Shown piece by piece: positions 8,213 to 16,995 of a DNA stretch of 50,735 nt. The notes beneath the pieces are model-generated. The model searched no databases. It saw nothing but the letters and a program-made list of their open reading frames with translations, and had not been told where the DNA came from. Where the stretch lies: NCBI GenBank assembly GCA_934572335.1, contig CAKTKU010000016.1, positions 1 to 50,735 on the forward strand, given 5' to 3'. How positions within the stretch are numbered: position 1 is the stretch's first letter; each line of letters opens with the position of its first letter. The DNA comes from an uncultured Oscillospiraceae bacterium. GTDB taxonomy: Bacteria; Bacillota; Clostridia; Oscillospirales; Oscillospiraceae. The position numbers were made by a program, and so were the translations under genes.

Positions 8213-8926
8213 ATGGAGGAAAAAGCGGCGAAAAAGCACAGGATCGACCGCGCGGTCGTTAAAACCGCCTTTGTAAAGTCGCTGCCGGTCATGTTCAGCT
8301 ATCTCTTCATCGGCATTGCATACGGCATGACGATGGAGGAGGCAGGGCTGAAATGGTACTGGTCGCTCGCGGTCAGCTCGGTGGTGTATACGGGCGCGTT
8401 TCAGTTCGTGCTCATCACGTTTCTTGCCAGCGGCGCGTCGCTTCTGACCGTGGCGCTGACGGCGCTTTTGATGAACAGCCGTCAGAGCTTTTACGCGCTG
8501 ACGTTCCTCAACGACTTCAAGCGCATGGGCAAGCGCGAGCTGTACATGATCCACACCCTCACCGATGAGACCTACGCCGTCAACTGCACGCTCGGCGATG
8601 TGCCGGAGGGTGAGCGGGACGACACGATGTTCGTCGTCGCCATCCTCTGCCGGTTTTACTGGATCGCAAGCTCCGCCCTCGGCGGCATTATCGGGCAGCT
8701 CATCCCCTTCCAGCTTGAAGGGATAGACTTCTGCATGACGGCGCTGTTCGTCATCATCTTCATCGACCAGTGGGAGCGCGCCGAGCGCCACACCCCCGCC
8801 CTCGCGGGGCTGGGCATAGGCATCGCGTGCCTTCTGATCTTCGGGGCGAGCCGCTTCATGCTGCCGGCGCTGCTGATAACGTCCGGGCTGCTGGTGCTTC
8901 TGGGCAGAAAGGGGGCGCAGGCATGA
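8213..8926 (+). CDS. azlC: AzlC family branched-chain amino acid exporter, large subunit
   Basis: With AzlD, AzlC forms a membrane exporter of branched-chain amino acids and analogues such as azaleucine. The 237-residue protein has several hydrophobic spans and AzlC signatures: PVMFSYLFIGIAYG (about 26-39), SVVYTGAFQF, LLMNSRQSFYALTF and the TDETYAVN stretch. Start choice: a GTG at 8204 is only 1 nt from the AAGGGG Shine-Dalgarno, while ATG at 8213 is 10 nt away, so the ATG is used. The stop overlaps the azlD start by 4 nt (ATGA), the typical coupled azlC-azlD arrangement. Confidence 0.93.
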   Translation: MEEKAAKKHRIDRAVVKTAFVKSLPVMFSYLFIGIAYGMTMEEAGLKWYWSLAVSSVVYTGAFQFVLITFLASGASLLTVALTALLMNSRQSFYALTFLNDFKRMGKRELYMIHTLTDETYAVNCTLGDVPEGERDDTMFVVAILCRFYWIASSALGGIIGQLIPFQLEGIDFCMTALFVIIFIDQWERAERHTPALAGLGIGIACLLIFGASRFMLPALLITSGLLVLLGRKGAQA

Positions 8927-9246
8927 GCACGGCGTATATCATCCTCGCCATCGCGGTGTCCGCCGCGGTGACGTTCATGTTGCGCGCGCTGCCGTTCGCG
9001 GCGTTCCGCGGGGAAAAGACCATGCCCGCGTGGCTGGAGCGCCTGGGGCAGACGCTGCCGAACGCCATAATGGCGGTGCTCGTCGTCTACTGTCTCAAGG
9101 GCGCGGCGGCGGACTTCGTCGGCACGGGCGTGCCGCAGCTTATCGCGGTGGCCGTGGTGGCGGTGAGCTACAAGCTCCGCCACAGCACGTTTCTGAGCAT
9201 CCTGCTCGGCACGGGCGCTTACATGGCGCTGCTGAGATTTATGTAA
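8923..9246 (+). CDS. azlD: AzlD family branched-chain amino acid exporter, small subunit
   Basis: Small integral membrane partner of AzlC, 107 residues with about three to four hydrophobic helices. It contains the AzlD-like TFMLRALPFAAF segment (residues 17-28) and LPNAIMAVLVVYCL. It begins with the ATG that overlaps the azlC stop codon, so translation should be coupled and the subunits made together. A terminator follows at 9296. Nothing unusual is seen in it. Confidence 0.92.
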   Translation: MSTAYIILAIAVSAAVTFMLRALPFAAFRGEKTMPAWLERLGQTLPNAIMAVLVVYCLKGAAADFVGTGVPQLIAVAVVAVSYKLRHSTFLSILLGTGAYMALLRFM

Positions 9247-9295
9247 CACCAAAATGTGAACAGAGTAACACCGGGGTAAAACACCCCGAAAATAT

Positions 9296-9330
9296 GAGCC
9301 GCGTCCGCCGCTTTGCGGAACGCGGCTCTT
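9296..9330 (+). terminator. Terminator after azlCD
   Basis: Long stem GAGCCGCGT-CCGC / GCGG-ACGCGGCTC with a CGCTTT loop, followed by a short TT. A smaller CGGGGT/ACCCCG repeat lies just upstream (about 9272-9288). Confidence 0.65.
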
Positions 9331-9474
9331 GCCGTATCCATAACAGAAAGTGCGGAATTTTTCGCAGAAAAGGCTTTTCTTTTCACCAAACGTCTGGTAT
9401 ACTTAAAACAGGAAACGAAGCGGAACAAAAAGCGTAACGCTGTTACAGCAGAGAGAAACAAGGAGGAACGGACC

Positions 9475-10257
9475 ATGGATTTCTACGAGCAGACCAGCAG
9501 CAACATGCCCAAGCTCTCTTCCACGGAGCAGAATATCTTCAACTACATCATCAAGAACATGCATCTGGTGAAGAACATGAGCATACGCGACCTGTCGCAG
9601 ACCTGCTTTGTCTCGACGACGACGCTTTTCCGCTTCGTGAAGAAGCTGGGCTTCGAGGGGTACGCCGACTTTATAGAGGCGGTGCGCCAGACGGAGACGG
9701 AGAGCCGCAAGATACATATCCCCAAGATCGTGCACGACGACAACTACCGCGACAGCTATCTCAAGAATGTCGTGGAGGCGGTGAAGGTGATAACGGACGA
9801 GAAAATTGAGAAATTCCACACCATCATGAACCGCAACCCGCATATCTACATCCTTGCCGAAGGGCTGAGCCGCGAGGTGGGCAAGTATTTCTCCCGCCTG
9901 CTGACGACCATGGGATATAATGTGGAGCTGCCGACCGAGGAATACGAGTTCGCCTCGCTCCTGCGCCGTGTCAAGCGGGACGACGTGCTGCTCATCCTCT
10001 CATACACCGGCAACAATCACAGCGTAATACATGAGATCGAGCGCATCTTCGCCATTGCCACGCCGACCATCATCTCCTTTACCCGCGCCGACAACAACGC
10101 CATCCAGAACATGAGCGATCTGAACTTCTACGTCTTTGCCGACGAGATAGACTACGAGGGGATAGACGTGACCTCGCGCTGCGGCATGATCGCGATAATG
10201 GAGACGCTGATCTACAAGCGCTTGACACGCGCGCAGAACAGCACGGCGGACGCATAA
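9475..10257 (+). CDS. MurR/RpiR family transcriptional regulator (HTH + SIS domain)
   Basis: RpiR-type regulators pair an N-terminal HTH_6 domain with a SIS domain that usually senses a phosphosugar. In this 260-residue protein, residues 1-75 contain the HTH (MSIRDLSQTCFVSTTTLFRF) and residues 115-245 the SIS fold, with ILAEGLSREVGKYFSRLL and LILSYTGNNHSV as ligand-binding strands. ATG at 9475 follows AAGGAGG. A TATACT at 9398-9403 may be its -10, with a weak -35. It stands between azlCD and the agmatine genes, closed by its own terminator. Control of the downstream agmatine unit is an inference from position only; RpiR is an unusual family for that role. Confidence 0.9.
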   Translation: MDFYEQTSSNMPKLSSTEQNIFNYIIKNMHLVKNMSIRDLSQTCFVSTTTLFRFVKKLGFEGYADFIEAVRQTETESRKIHIPKIVHDDNYRDSYLKNVVEAVKVITDEKIEKFHTIMNRNPHIYILAEGLSREVGKYFSRLLTTMGYNVELPTEEYEFASLLRRVKRDDVLLILSYTGNNHSVIHEIERIFAIATPTIISFTRADNNAIQNMSDLNFYVFADEIDYEGIDVTSRCGMIAIMETLIYKRLTRAQNSTADA

Positions 10258-10332
10258 CGGACAAAAAACGACAGCTTTCGCCATAAACCGGCATTTTTGG
10301 CGGGAAAGCGACATGAAATGAGGGAAGTGCAA

Positions 10333-10368
10333 CGCGCCGTTACACGAAAAGTAACGGCGCGACATTTT
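10333..10368 (+). terminator. Terminator after the rpiR-type gene
   Basis: 11-bp perfect stem CGCGCCGTTAC / GTAACGGCGCG, loop ACGAAAA, followed by ACATTTTTA. Confidence 0.88.
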
Positions 10369-10400
10369 TATTTACAGCGTTACAATACAAAGTGAAGAAA

Positions 10401-10429
10401 TTGACAATGCTAATTCTATCGTATATTCT
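10401..10429 (+). promoter_or_regulatory. Promoter of the agmatine deiminase unit
   Basis: TTGACA (10401-10406), 17-nt spacer, TATTCT (10424-10429); an alternative TATATT is 2 nt closer. It leaves a leader of about 160 nt before the first gene. Confidence 0.65.
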
Positions 10430-10596
10430 TGTGCCATAGGACGATGCGAAGCCCGTATAGACCCACGCATTATGTGTAAAACCGACAAAAAACCGCCTTT
10501 GCGGACAGAAAGCACGGCAAAGCCGGGCACACGGCGGCGGAACGTGGGCAGTATCGCAGGAACACAAGACTACAATACAGGAAAGGAACAGATACT
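10430..10596 (+). other. Long 5' leader of the agmatine unit, no recognised motif
   Basis: With the 10258-10400 stretch this makes a gap of about 340 nt without a gene. It contains the upstream terminator, the promoter and this leader. The leader has only a small CCGC-CTTT-GCGG hairpin (10493-10504). I recognise no known riboswitch. Its length leaves room for an uncharacterised leader control. Confidence 0.4.
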
Positions 10597-11691
10597 ATGG
10601 CAAAGCGAATCGACAGCACACCGAGAAAAGACGGCTTCAGAATGCCGGCGGAATTTGAGCCTCAGAAGCAGATATGGATGCTCTGGCCGGAGCGCCCCGA
10701 CAACTGGCGCGACGGCGCAAAGCCCGCGCAGAAGGTTTTTGCGAACGTGGCAAAGGCGATAAGCGAGTTTGAGCCCGTCACCATGTGCGTCAGCCCCGCG
10801 CAGTACGCCCACACCCGCAACGTGCTCCCCCCTGAGATCCGCGTGGTGGAGATGACCTCCAACGACGCATGGATACGCGACTGCGGCCCGACGTTCGTCG
10901 TCAACGACAAGGGCGAGGTGCGCGCGAACGACTGGTCGTTCAACGCATGGGGCGGACTGTTCGACGGCCTGTACTTCCCGTGGGATCAGGACGATCTTGT
11001 GGCGCAGAAGGTGTGCGACATTGAGGGCGTTGACACCTACCGCACGCCCGACTTCGTGCTTGAGGGCGGCTCCATCCACGTCGACGGCGAGGGCACGCTG
11101 CTCACGACGAAGATGTGCCTGCTCAGCGAGGGGCGCAACCCCGGCATGACGCAGGAGGAGATAGAGGAGATGCTCAAGGAGCACCTCAATCTCGAAAAGA
11201 TCATATGGATAACCGACGGCATCGACCCGGCGGAGACGAACGGACACATCGACGACGTGGCATGCTTCGTGCGCCCGGGCGAGGTCGCGTGCATCTGGAC
11301 GGACGATCCCGAGCACCCGTTCTACGAGCAGGCACAGGCGGCGTATAAGGAGCTGAGCGAGGCGACCGACGCCAAGGGCAGAAAGCTCAAGATACACAAG
11401 CTCTGCCTGACGAAGAAGCCCTGCCTGCTGCACGGCGCGGACACGATAGAGTCCATCGAGGGCACGATCCCACGCGAGGACGGCGAGGTCGCCATCGCGT
11501 CCTACATGAACTTCCTCATCGTCAACGGCGGCATAATCCTGCCTCAGTACGGCGACGAGAACGATCAGCTCGCCGTCGAGCAGGTTCAGGCGATGTTTCC
11601 GGAGCGTCGGGTCGTCGGCGTGCGCACGGAGGAGGTCGCCTACGGCGGCGGCAACATCCACTGCATCACCCAGCAGCAGCCCCTCGGCTGA
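10597..11691 (+). CDS. aguA: Agmatine deiminase
   Basis: Hydrolyses agmatine to N-carbamoylputrescine and ammonia in the cytoplasm, the first step of the energy-yielding agmatine pathway. The 364-residue protein has the family's usual length. Characteristic segments are MPAEFEPQKQIWMLWPERPD near the N-terminus, SNDAWIRDCGPTFVVND, FVLEGGSIHVDGEGT, NGHIDDVACF and the terminal GGGNIHCITQQQP, where Cys356 is the nucleophile. It heads a run with transporter, carbamoyltransferase and carbamate kinase genes, which fixes the pathway. AGGAAAGGAA precedes the ATG. Confidence 0.97.
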   Translation: MAKRIDSTPRKDGFRMPAEFEPQKQIWMLWPERPDNWRDGAKPAQKVFANVAKAISEFEPVTMCVSPAQYAHTRNVLPPEIRVVEMTSNDAWIRDCGPTFVVNDKGEVRANDWSFNAWGGLFDGLYFPWDQDDLVAQKVCDIEGVDTYRTPDFVLEGGSIHVDGEGTLLTTKMCLLSEGRNPGMTQEEIEEMLKEHLNLEKIIWITDGIDPAETNGHIDDVACFVRPGEVACIWTDDPEHPFYEQAQAAYKELSEATDAKGRKLKIHKLCLTKKPCLLHGADTIESIEGTIPREDGEVAIASYMNFLIVNGGIILPQYGDENDQLAVEQVQAMFPERRVVGVRTEEVAYGGGNIHCITQQQPLG

Positions 11692-11770
11692 ACCGACGAT
11701 ACCGACGTTCCCTCTCCACCCGCGTTTCCCTCGCATGACAGCAACATAACATAGAATAAAGTCAACAATC

Positions 11771-11798
11771 GCGGCGCGCGGCGAAGCGCCCGCGCCGC
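11771..11798 (+). promoter_or_regulatory. Strong GC hairpin just upstream of the permease ribosome binding site
   Basis: GCGGCGCG / CGCGCCGC arms with an inner GGCG/CGCC extension, ending about 10 nt before AAGGAG. No T-run follows. It may be an mRNA-stabilising or processing hairpin inside the operon rather than a terminator. Confidence 0.4.
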
Positions 11799-11824
11799 AC
11801 GAGAGAAAAAGGAGAATTATTATA

Positions 11825-13177
11825 GTGGAAGACAATAAAAAGGTAAGCCTTGTAAGGACAGTATTGTTCACGGTGTGCAGCATCCTCGTCCTTGACTCGT
11901 TCGTTGCACCCGCGATAATCGGCGTGTCGTCCATCACGATATGGATAGTCACGGCAATAGTATTCTTTATCCCCTACGGACTTCTCTCTGCCGAGCTTGG
12001 CAGTACATACCCCGACGACGGCGGCATAGTCAGCTGGGTCGATCGCGCGTTCGGCGAGTATCCGAGCGTTCTGGTCGGCTGGATGTACTGGATCAACGTG
12101 GCGTTCTGGATGCCCGCGGTGTTCACCGCGTTCTCCGGCTGGCTCAATCTCGCGCTCTTCCCCGACATGAGCACCGTCGTGCAGGCGGTCATCGCCGTGG
12201 CGATGTGCTGGGTGATAGTGTGGATAGGCGTGCGCGGCATTGAGCTTTCCGTGCTCGTGTCGAGCATCATGGCCATCATAAAGATGGCGATACTCGTCAT
12301 CTTCGGCTTCATGGGCATTGCCTACGGCATAAAGTACGGCCTTGCCAACGACTTCTCGCTGGCGAGCTGGGTGCCCTCGTGGGACAACACCGTCACCTAT
12401 GTCGCGGCGATCGTCTATAACCTCCTCGGGTTTGAGCTTATCGGCTCCATCGGCTCGAAGATAGACGACCCCAAGCGCACCGTGCCCAAGATGACCATAA
12501 TCGCAGGCGCTGCGATTACCTTCCTCTACGCCTTTGGCACGTTCGGCGTTCTCGCGGCGATCCCCGCGGCGAATGTGGACGAGGTGGACGGCTTTGTCTA
12601 CGCCCTGCAGGAGCTCTGCTCCGTGTTCGGCCCGGCGCAGATGCCGATGTTCTACATCCTCGTTGTCCTCGCCATCCTCACCCTCGTCGCCAACATGATC
12701 ACCTGGGCGATGGGCGCGAACGAATCCTTCATGGGTGCGGAGCTTGACAAGCGCGTCAAGTTCTTCGGACACCGCCACAAGAAGTACGGCACGTCCGACA
12801 ACCTCTATTACCTCATGGGCGCAATATCCTCCGTGCTCATCATCCTCAACTACTCCCTCTCCGGCAACGCAAACGAAATCTTCTGGACGCTCTTCTCGTT
12901 CTCGTCCATCGTGTTCATGCTCAACTACCTCTTCATGTTCCCCGCGGCGCTCAAGCTCAAATATAGCGACGACACCCCGCGCCAGTACGCCGTCCCCGGC
13001 GGCAAGGTGGGCATGTGGATATGCTCGGTGCTGTGCTTTGTGTGCGTGGCGCTCGCGTGCTACTTCCTCGTTGACTGGGATTTCTCCGGCTACGCCTTCT
13101 GGATGCAGTTTATCGGCGTTATCCTCGTCGTGATCTCCGGCACGTGGATATACAAGGCGGGCAAGAAAAAATCCTGA
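11825..13177 (+). CDS. APC-family amino acid/polyamine antiporter, probable agmatine:putrescine exchanger
   Basis: Twelve-helix membrane carrier of the amino acid-polyamine-organocation family, 450 residues. The first helix region DSFVAPAIIGVSSITIW and the following GLLSAELGSTYPDDGGIVSWV match the unwound TM1/TM2 area of APC antiporters; LGFELIGSIGSKIDDPKRTVPK is the conserved TM6 to loop region. The start is GTG at 11825, 10 nt after AAGGAG. By family alone it could exchange other amino acids. Its place between agmatine deiminase and putrescine carbamoyltransferase makes agmatine uptake coupled to putrescine exit (AguD-like) the best inference. Confidence 0.85.
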   Translation: MEDNKKVSLVRTVLFTVCSILVLDSFVAPAIIGVSSITIWIVTAIVFFIPYGLLSAELGSTYPDDGGIVSWVDRAFGEYPSVLVGWMYWINVAFWMPAVFTAFSGWLNLALFPDMSTVVQAVIAVAMCWVIVWIGVRGIELSVLVSSIMAIIKMAILVIFGFMGIAYGIKYGLANDFSLASWVPSWDNTVTYVAAIVYNLLGFELIGSIGSKIDDPKRTVPKMTIIAGAAITFLYAFGTFGVLAAIPAANVDEVDGFVYALQELCSVFGPAQMPMFYILVVLAILTLVANMITWAMGANESFMGAELDKRVKFFGHRHKKYGTSDNLYYLMGAISSVLIILNYSLSGNANEIFWTLFSFSSIVFMLNYLFMFPAALKLKYSDDTPRQYAVPGGKVGMWICSVLCFVCVALACYFLVDWDFSGYAFWMQFIGVILVVISGTWIYKAGKKKS

Positions 13178-13226
13178 GCATAAGCGCGGAAAATACAGAA
13201 TTTAAGGCAAAGAGGGCGATGATGGC

Positions 13227-14930
13227 GTGAAGACAAAAGAATTATCATGCTGGCTGCTGATACTGGCGGCGGTCATCGCCATTGCCTGTCTCGGGTTCGT
13301 GTCCGGCTCCATGCCGGACGCGGACTCCCCCGCGGCGCTGGGGGCGAGCCTCGGTGCGATGAGCCTTCTGCCGATAATTCTCGCCGTCGCGCTCGCGTTC
13401 GCCACGGGCGACGTGATACTCTCGCTCTTCACCGGGTACATCGGCGGCATGGCGATGCTCGCCGTGGTGGAGGGTACGGCAGCTTCGGCGCTGCCCGGCG
13501 CGGTCCTGAGCCGCGCGTGCCGCGGCATTGTCGCCACGGCGAGCACGTGGGACAACGCCTCGGTGCTGATCCTCTGCGTCGCCGTGGGCGGCATGGTGGA
13601 GGTTTTGCGCTGCACGGGCGGCTTCGCGGTGCTTGCCGGGCGGCTTGTCCGGCGCATAAACAGCCCGCGAAAGGCAAACATAATCTCACAGCTTTTCTGC
13701 ACGCTCTTTTTCTTTGACGACTATGCCAACGCCCTCATCTCCGGCCCCGTTTTGCAGACCATGACCGATAAGGCGGGACTGAGCCGCGCGAGACTGAGCT
13801 ACATCGTCGATTCCACCGCCGCGCCCGTCGCGGGCATCGCCGTGGTGTCGAGCTGGGTGGCGGTCGAAGTGTCGGTGATAGACGAGGGGCTGGCGCTCGC
13901 GGGGCTCGGCATGTCTGGGTTTGAGCTTTTCCTGCACAGCATCCCCTACTGCTTTTACTGCCTGTTCGCGCTGGCGTTCATGCTGCTCTCTTCCGTGATG
14001 GGGCGGGAGTACGGACCCATGCTCACAGCGGAGCGCGAGGCGCGCCGCGCACGGAGGGAGAAAGCGGCAGACGCAGAGGCGGAGAACGCCCCGGCGGACA
14101 AGCGCGACGGGCGGCGGGTATTCGTGTGCGTGTTCAGCGTGGCGCTGCTCCTTGTGACGGCGATGCTGTCGTTCTACACCTCCGGGCGCGCGGAGGCGGT
14201 GGAGCTGGGGCTGATAGCGCCCGGCGCGCCCTTCACGCTCGCCACGGTGTCCACCGCGGTGGCGCAGGCGGACACGATCTTCCTCGTGCTGCGCGCGGCG
14301 CTTCTGTGCGGGCTGGCGGCGATCGCGCTGGCAAAGCTGCTGGGGCTGAGCACCGTGGGCGAGGGGATAAAGGCGTGGCTGCACGGCGCGGAGGCGCTCA
14401 TGCCGACGATAGTTATACTGCTGCTGGCATGGTCGCTCGCCGATGTGGTCAAAAACCTCGGCACGGTCTACTATGTTGTGGAGATAATCAGCGCGGGCGT
14501 CCCGGCGTTTCTGGTGCCGAGTCTTATATTCGTCTGCTGTTGCCTGATCTCGTTCGCGTCGGGAAGCTACGGGTGCATGTTCATGGTCATGCCCATGGCG
14601 ATCCCCATCGCGTCCGCCGTTGTGGGCGCGGAAAACCTCACCGGTGACAGCGGCTTTCTGCTGCTGTGCGTGGCGTCGGTGCTGTCCGGCAGCATCTTCG
14701 GCGACCACTGCTCCCCCATGACGGACTGCACCGTGCTTGCCGCGCTCGGCAGCGGGTGCAATATAATGGAGCACGTGAGAACGCAGCTCCCATACGCGAT
14801 GACCGTCGCCGCGGTGACGATAGTTTTCGGCACGCTTCTCACGGCGCTTGGCATGAGCGTGTGGCTGTCGCTCGCGCTGGGATGCGCGGCGATGGCGGCG
14901 CTGCTGCTCGTCATCGGCAAAAAACCATAA
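13227..14930 (+). CDS. nhaC: NhaC-family Na+/H+ antiporter
   Basis: Large polytopic membrane protein of 567 residues from the NhaC family of sodium/proton antiporters. Visible family features are FFFDDYANALISGPVL (about 169-184), DSTAAPVAGIAVVSSWV, a charged cytoplasmic loop around 270-300 rich in Arg/Glu/Ala, and GSIFGDHCSPMTDCTVLA near the C-terminus. The start is GTG at 13227 with GAGGG upstream; the nearby ATG is out of frame and stops at once. It lies inside the agmatine unit (49 nt after the permease, 29 nt before ptcA). Such a gene is not a standard member of agmatine operons; a role in pH or sodium balance during ammonia release is an inference. Confidence 0.88.
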   Translation: MKTKELSCWLLILAAVIAIACLGFVSGSMPDADSPAALGASLGAMSLLPIILAVALAFATGDVILSLFTGYIGGMAMLAVVEGTAASALPGAVLSRACRGIVATASTWDNASVLILCVAVGGMVEVLRCTGGFAVLAGRLVRRINSPRKANIISQLFCTLFFFDDYANALISGPVLQTMTDKAGLSRARLSYIVDSTAAPVAGIAVVSSWVAVEVSVIDEGLALAGLGMSGFELFLHSIPYCFYCLFALAFMLLSSVMGREYGPMLTAEREARRARREKAADAEAENAPADKRDGRRVFVCVFSVALLLVTAMLSFYTSGRAEAVELGLIAPGAPFTLATVSTAVAQADTIFLVLRAALLCGLAAIALAKLLGLSTVGEGIKAWLHGAEALMPTIVILLLAWSLADVVKNLGTVYYVVEIISAGVPAFLVPSLIFVCCCLISFASGSYGCMFMVMPMAIPIASAVVGAENLTGDSGFLLLCVASVLSGSIFGDHCSPMTDCTVLAALGSGCNIMEHVRTQLPYAMTVAAVTIVFGTLLTALGMSVWLSLALGCAAMAALLLVIGKKP

Positions 14931-14959
14931 AAATAAACACAATACACACGGAGGAGACT

Positions 14960-15970
14960 ATGAAAAAAGATTTTCTGACGACCTATGATTTCACCAAGGA
15001 AGAACTGATGGAGATCATCGATCTCTCTATCGCGATAAAAAAGGCGATAAAATCCGGCTACAATCCCCCGCTGATGAAGGACATGACGCTCGGCATGATA
15101 TTCCAGCAGTCCTCCACCCGCACCCGCGTCGCCTTCGAGACCGCGATGACCCAGATGGGCGGACACGCCCAGTATCTCGGACCGGGCATGATCCAGCTCG
15201 GCGGGCACGAGACCATCGGCGACACGGGCAAGGTGCTCTCCGGCCTCGTTGACATCGTCATGGCGCGCGTCATCGACCACAAGACCGTCGTCGACCTCGC
15301 CAACGCCTGCACCATCCCCGTCATCAACGCCATGTCCGACTATACCCATCCCACCCAGGCCATCGCGGACATCATCACGATGATCGAAAACCTCCCTGCC
15401 GGGAAGACGCTTCAGGACTGCAAGGTCGTGTTCGTCGGCGACGGGACGCAGGTGTGCGCCTCGCTCGGCTTCATCTGCACCAAGCTCGGTATGAACTTCG
15501 TGCACTACGGTCCCGTCGGGCACCAGCTCAACGAGGATCACAAGGCGATCATGCAGAAGAACATCGAAGAGAACGGCGGAAGCTGGCTCGTCACGGACGA
15601 CCGCGACTCCGTCCGCGGCGCGGACTTCATCTACACCGACGTGTGGTACGGTCTCTACGAAAATGAGATGCCCAAGGAAGAGCGCGTGCGCGTCTTCGGC
15701 GATTATCAGGTCAACCGCGAGCTGATGCAGCTGGGCAACATCGGCTGCAAGTTCCTGCACTGTCTGCCCTGCACCCGCGGCGAGGACGTGACCGACGAGG
15801 TCGCCGACTCCGCGTCCAGCCTCTGCTGGGAGGAGGCGTGGAACCGCCTGACCGCGATGCGCGGTCTGCTGGTGTACTTCACGCGCGGCCGCAAGGCGCA
15901 CAGCGAGCTTGAAAAGGCCGCCGCCAAGGAAGAGCTTGACGCTTTCCTCGCGCAGATGAAGACCCGCTGA
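14960..15970 (+). CDS. ptcA: Putrescine carbamoyltransferase
   Basis: Phosphorolyses N-carbamoylputrescine to putrescine and carbamoyl phosphate. The 336-residue protein is of the ornithine/aspartate carbamoyltransferase fold, with carbamoyl-phosphate motif SSTRTR at 51-56 and HPTQAIAD. Instead of the ornithine-enzyme SMG loop it has DVWYGLYENEMPKEERVRVF followed by DYQVN, and HCLPCTRGEDVTDEV near the end; these mark the putrescine-specific group. HCLPC has Cys271 where Ala is common. ATG at 14960 follows GGAGGA. Position between the antiporters and carbamate kinase agrees with the assignment. Confidence 0.93.
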   Translation: MKKDFLTTYDFTKEELMEIIDLSIAIKKAIKSGYNPPLMKDMTLGMIFQQSSTRTRVAFETAMTQMGGHAQYLGPGMIQLGGHETIGDTGKVLSGLVDIVMARVIDHKTVVDLANACTIPVINAMSDYTHPTQAIADIITMIENLPAGKTLQDCKVVFVGDGTQVCASLGFICTKLGMNFVHYGPVGHQLNEDHKAIMQKNIEENGGSWLVTDDRDSVRGADFIYTDVWYGLYENEMPKEERVRVFGDYQVNRELMQLGNIGCKFLHCLPCTRGEDVTDEVADSASSLCWEEAWNRLTAMRGLLVYFTRGRKAHSELEKAAAKEELDAFLAQMKTR

Positions 15971-15990
15971 GGCGGCAATAAGGAGAAGCT

Positions 15991-16929
15991 ATGGCAAGAA
16001 TAGTTGTGGCTCTGGGCGGCAACGCCCTGGGCAATACCCCGGCGGAGCAGCGCGAAAAGGTCGCCGCGGCGGCAAAAACCCTCGCGGGGCTGATAGAGCA
16101 GGGGAACGAGCTCATCATCGCCCACGGCAACGGTCCGCAGGTCGGCATGATAAACCTCGGGCTGAGCCATTCCGCCGCAGACGGCGTGATAAAGGCGGAG
16201 ATGCCGTTTCCCGAGTGCGGCGCGATGAGCCAGGGGTACATCGGCTATCACCTGCAGAACGCCGTGCTGCGCGAGCTTCACCGCCGCGGCGTGGAGAAAA
16301 ACGTTGTCACGCTCGTCACGCAGGTGGAGGTCTCCCCGGACGATCCCGCGTTCAGCAACCCCACAAAGCCCATCGGCGCGTTCTACACCGAGGATGAGGC
16401 ACGCGCGGCGATGGCGGCGGACAGCGCCGTCACGTTCAAAGAGGACGCGGGGCGCGGCTGGCGCCGTGTTGTGGCGTCCCCGATACCCGTGGGCATCGTG
16501 GAGAAAGACAGCATCCTCTCGCTTGTGGACGCGGGGGACGTGGTCGTGGCGTGCGGCGGCGGGGGCATACCCGTCGTGCGGCGCGGAGAGGGCGACTATG
16601 AGGGCGTGGCCGCCGTTATCGACAAGGACTTCGCGTCGGAATGCCTTGCGGAGCTTGTGGGCGCGGACTATCTCTATATCCTCACGGCGGTCGACCGCGT
16701 GTGCATAAACTTCGGCAAGCCCGACATGAAGGAGCTCCGCGCGCTGACACCGGCAGAGGCGGAGGCATACGCCGCCGAAGGGCATTTTGCCCCGGGCAGC
16801 ATGCTGCCCAAGGTGAAAGCGGCGGTGAAATTTGCCGTGTCGAAGCCGGAACGCAGCGCCGTGATATGCTCGCTGGAAAAAGCCACGCTCGCCATGTCCG
16901 GCGAGAGCGGCACCGTTATAAAACAATAA
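15991..16929 (+). CDS. arcC: Carbamate kinase
   Basis: Transfers phosphate from carbamoyl phosphate to ADP, giving ATP, CO2 and NH3; this is the energy-yielding last step of the agmatine pathway. The 312-residue protein has the amino-acid-kinase fold: VVALGGNALGNTP at the N-terminus, IAHGNGPQVGMI (about 44-55), VACGGGGIPVV, IDKDFASECLAEL, LTAVDRVCINFG and FAPGSMLPKVKAA. AAGGAGA precedes ATG 20 nt after ptcA. It closes the operon before a strong terminator. Confidence 0.96.
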   Translation: MARIVVALGGNALGNTPAEQREKVAAAAKTLAGLIEQGNELIIAHGNGPQVGMINLGLSHSAADGVIKAEMPFPECGAMSQGYIGYHLQNAVLRELHRRGVEKNVVTLVTQVEVSPDDPAFSNPTKPIGAFYTEDEARAAMAADSAVTFKEDAGRGWRRVVASPIPVGIVEKDSILSLVDAGDVVVACGGGGIPVVRRGEGDYEGVAAVIDKDFASECLAELVGADYLYILTAVDRVCINFGKPDMKELRALTPAEAEAYAAEGHFAPGSMLPKVKAAVKFAVSKPERSAVICSLEKATLAMSGESGTVIKQ

Positions 16930-16947
16930 AACCCCTCAAAAGAACGA

Positions 16948-16995
16948 TTCAGGCTCGCGGCAGCTGCCGCGAGCCTGAAAACATTTTTTCTTTTA
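16948..16995. terminator. Bidirectional terminator between arcC and the glycosyltransferase gene
   Basis: Perfect 32-bp palindrome (16948-16979; half-site TTCAGGCTCGCGGCAG) followed on the plus strand by AACATTTTTTCTTTT and on the minus strand by a weaker TCGTTCTTTT. It serves two convergent genes. The plus-strand T-run overlaps the end of the minus gene. Confidence 0.9.

Noticed and set aside
9475..10257. Phosphosugar operon regulator role for the RpiR protein
   Set aside because: No sugar kinase, isomerase or PTS gene lies nearby. Only position next to the agmatine genes can be used, so the ligand is left open.
10430..10596. Riboswitch in the agmatine operon leader
   Set aside because: No guanidine, SAM or polyamine-type motif could be recognised and only one small hairpin is visible.
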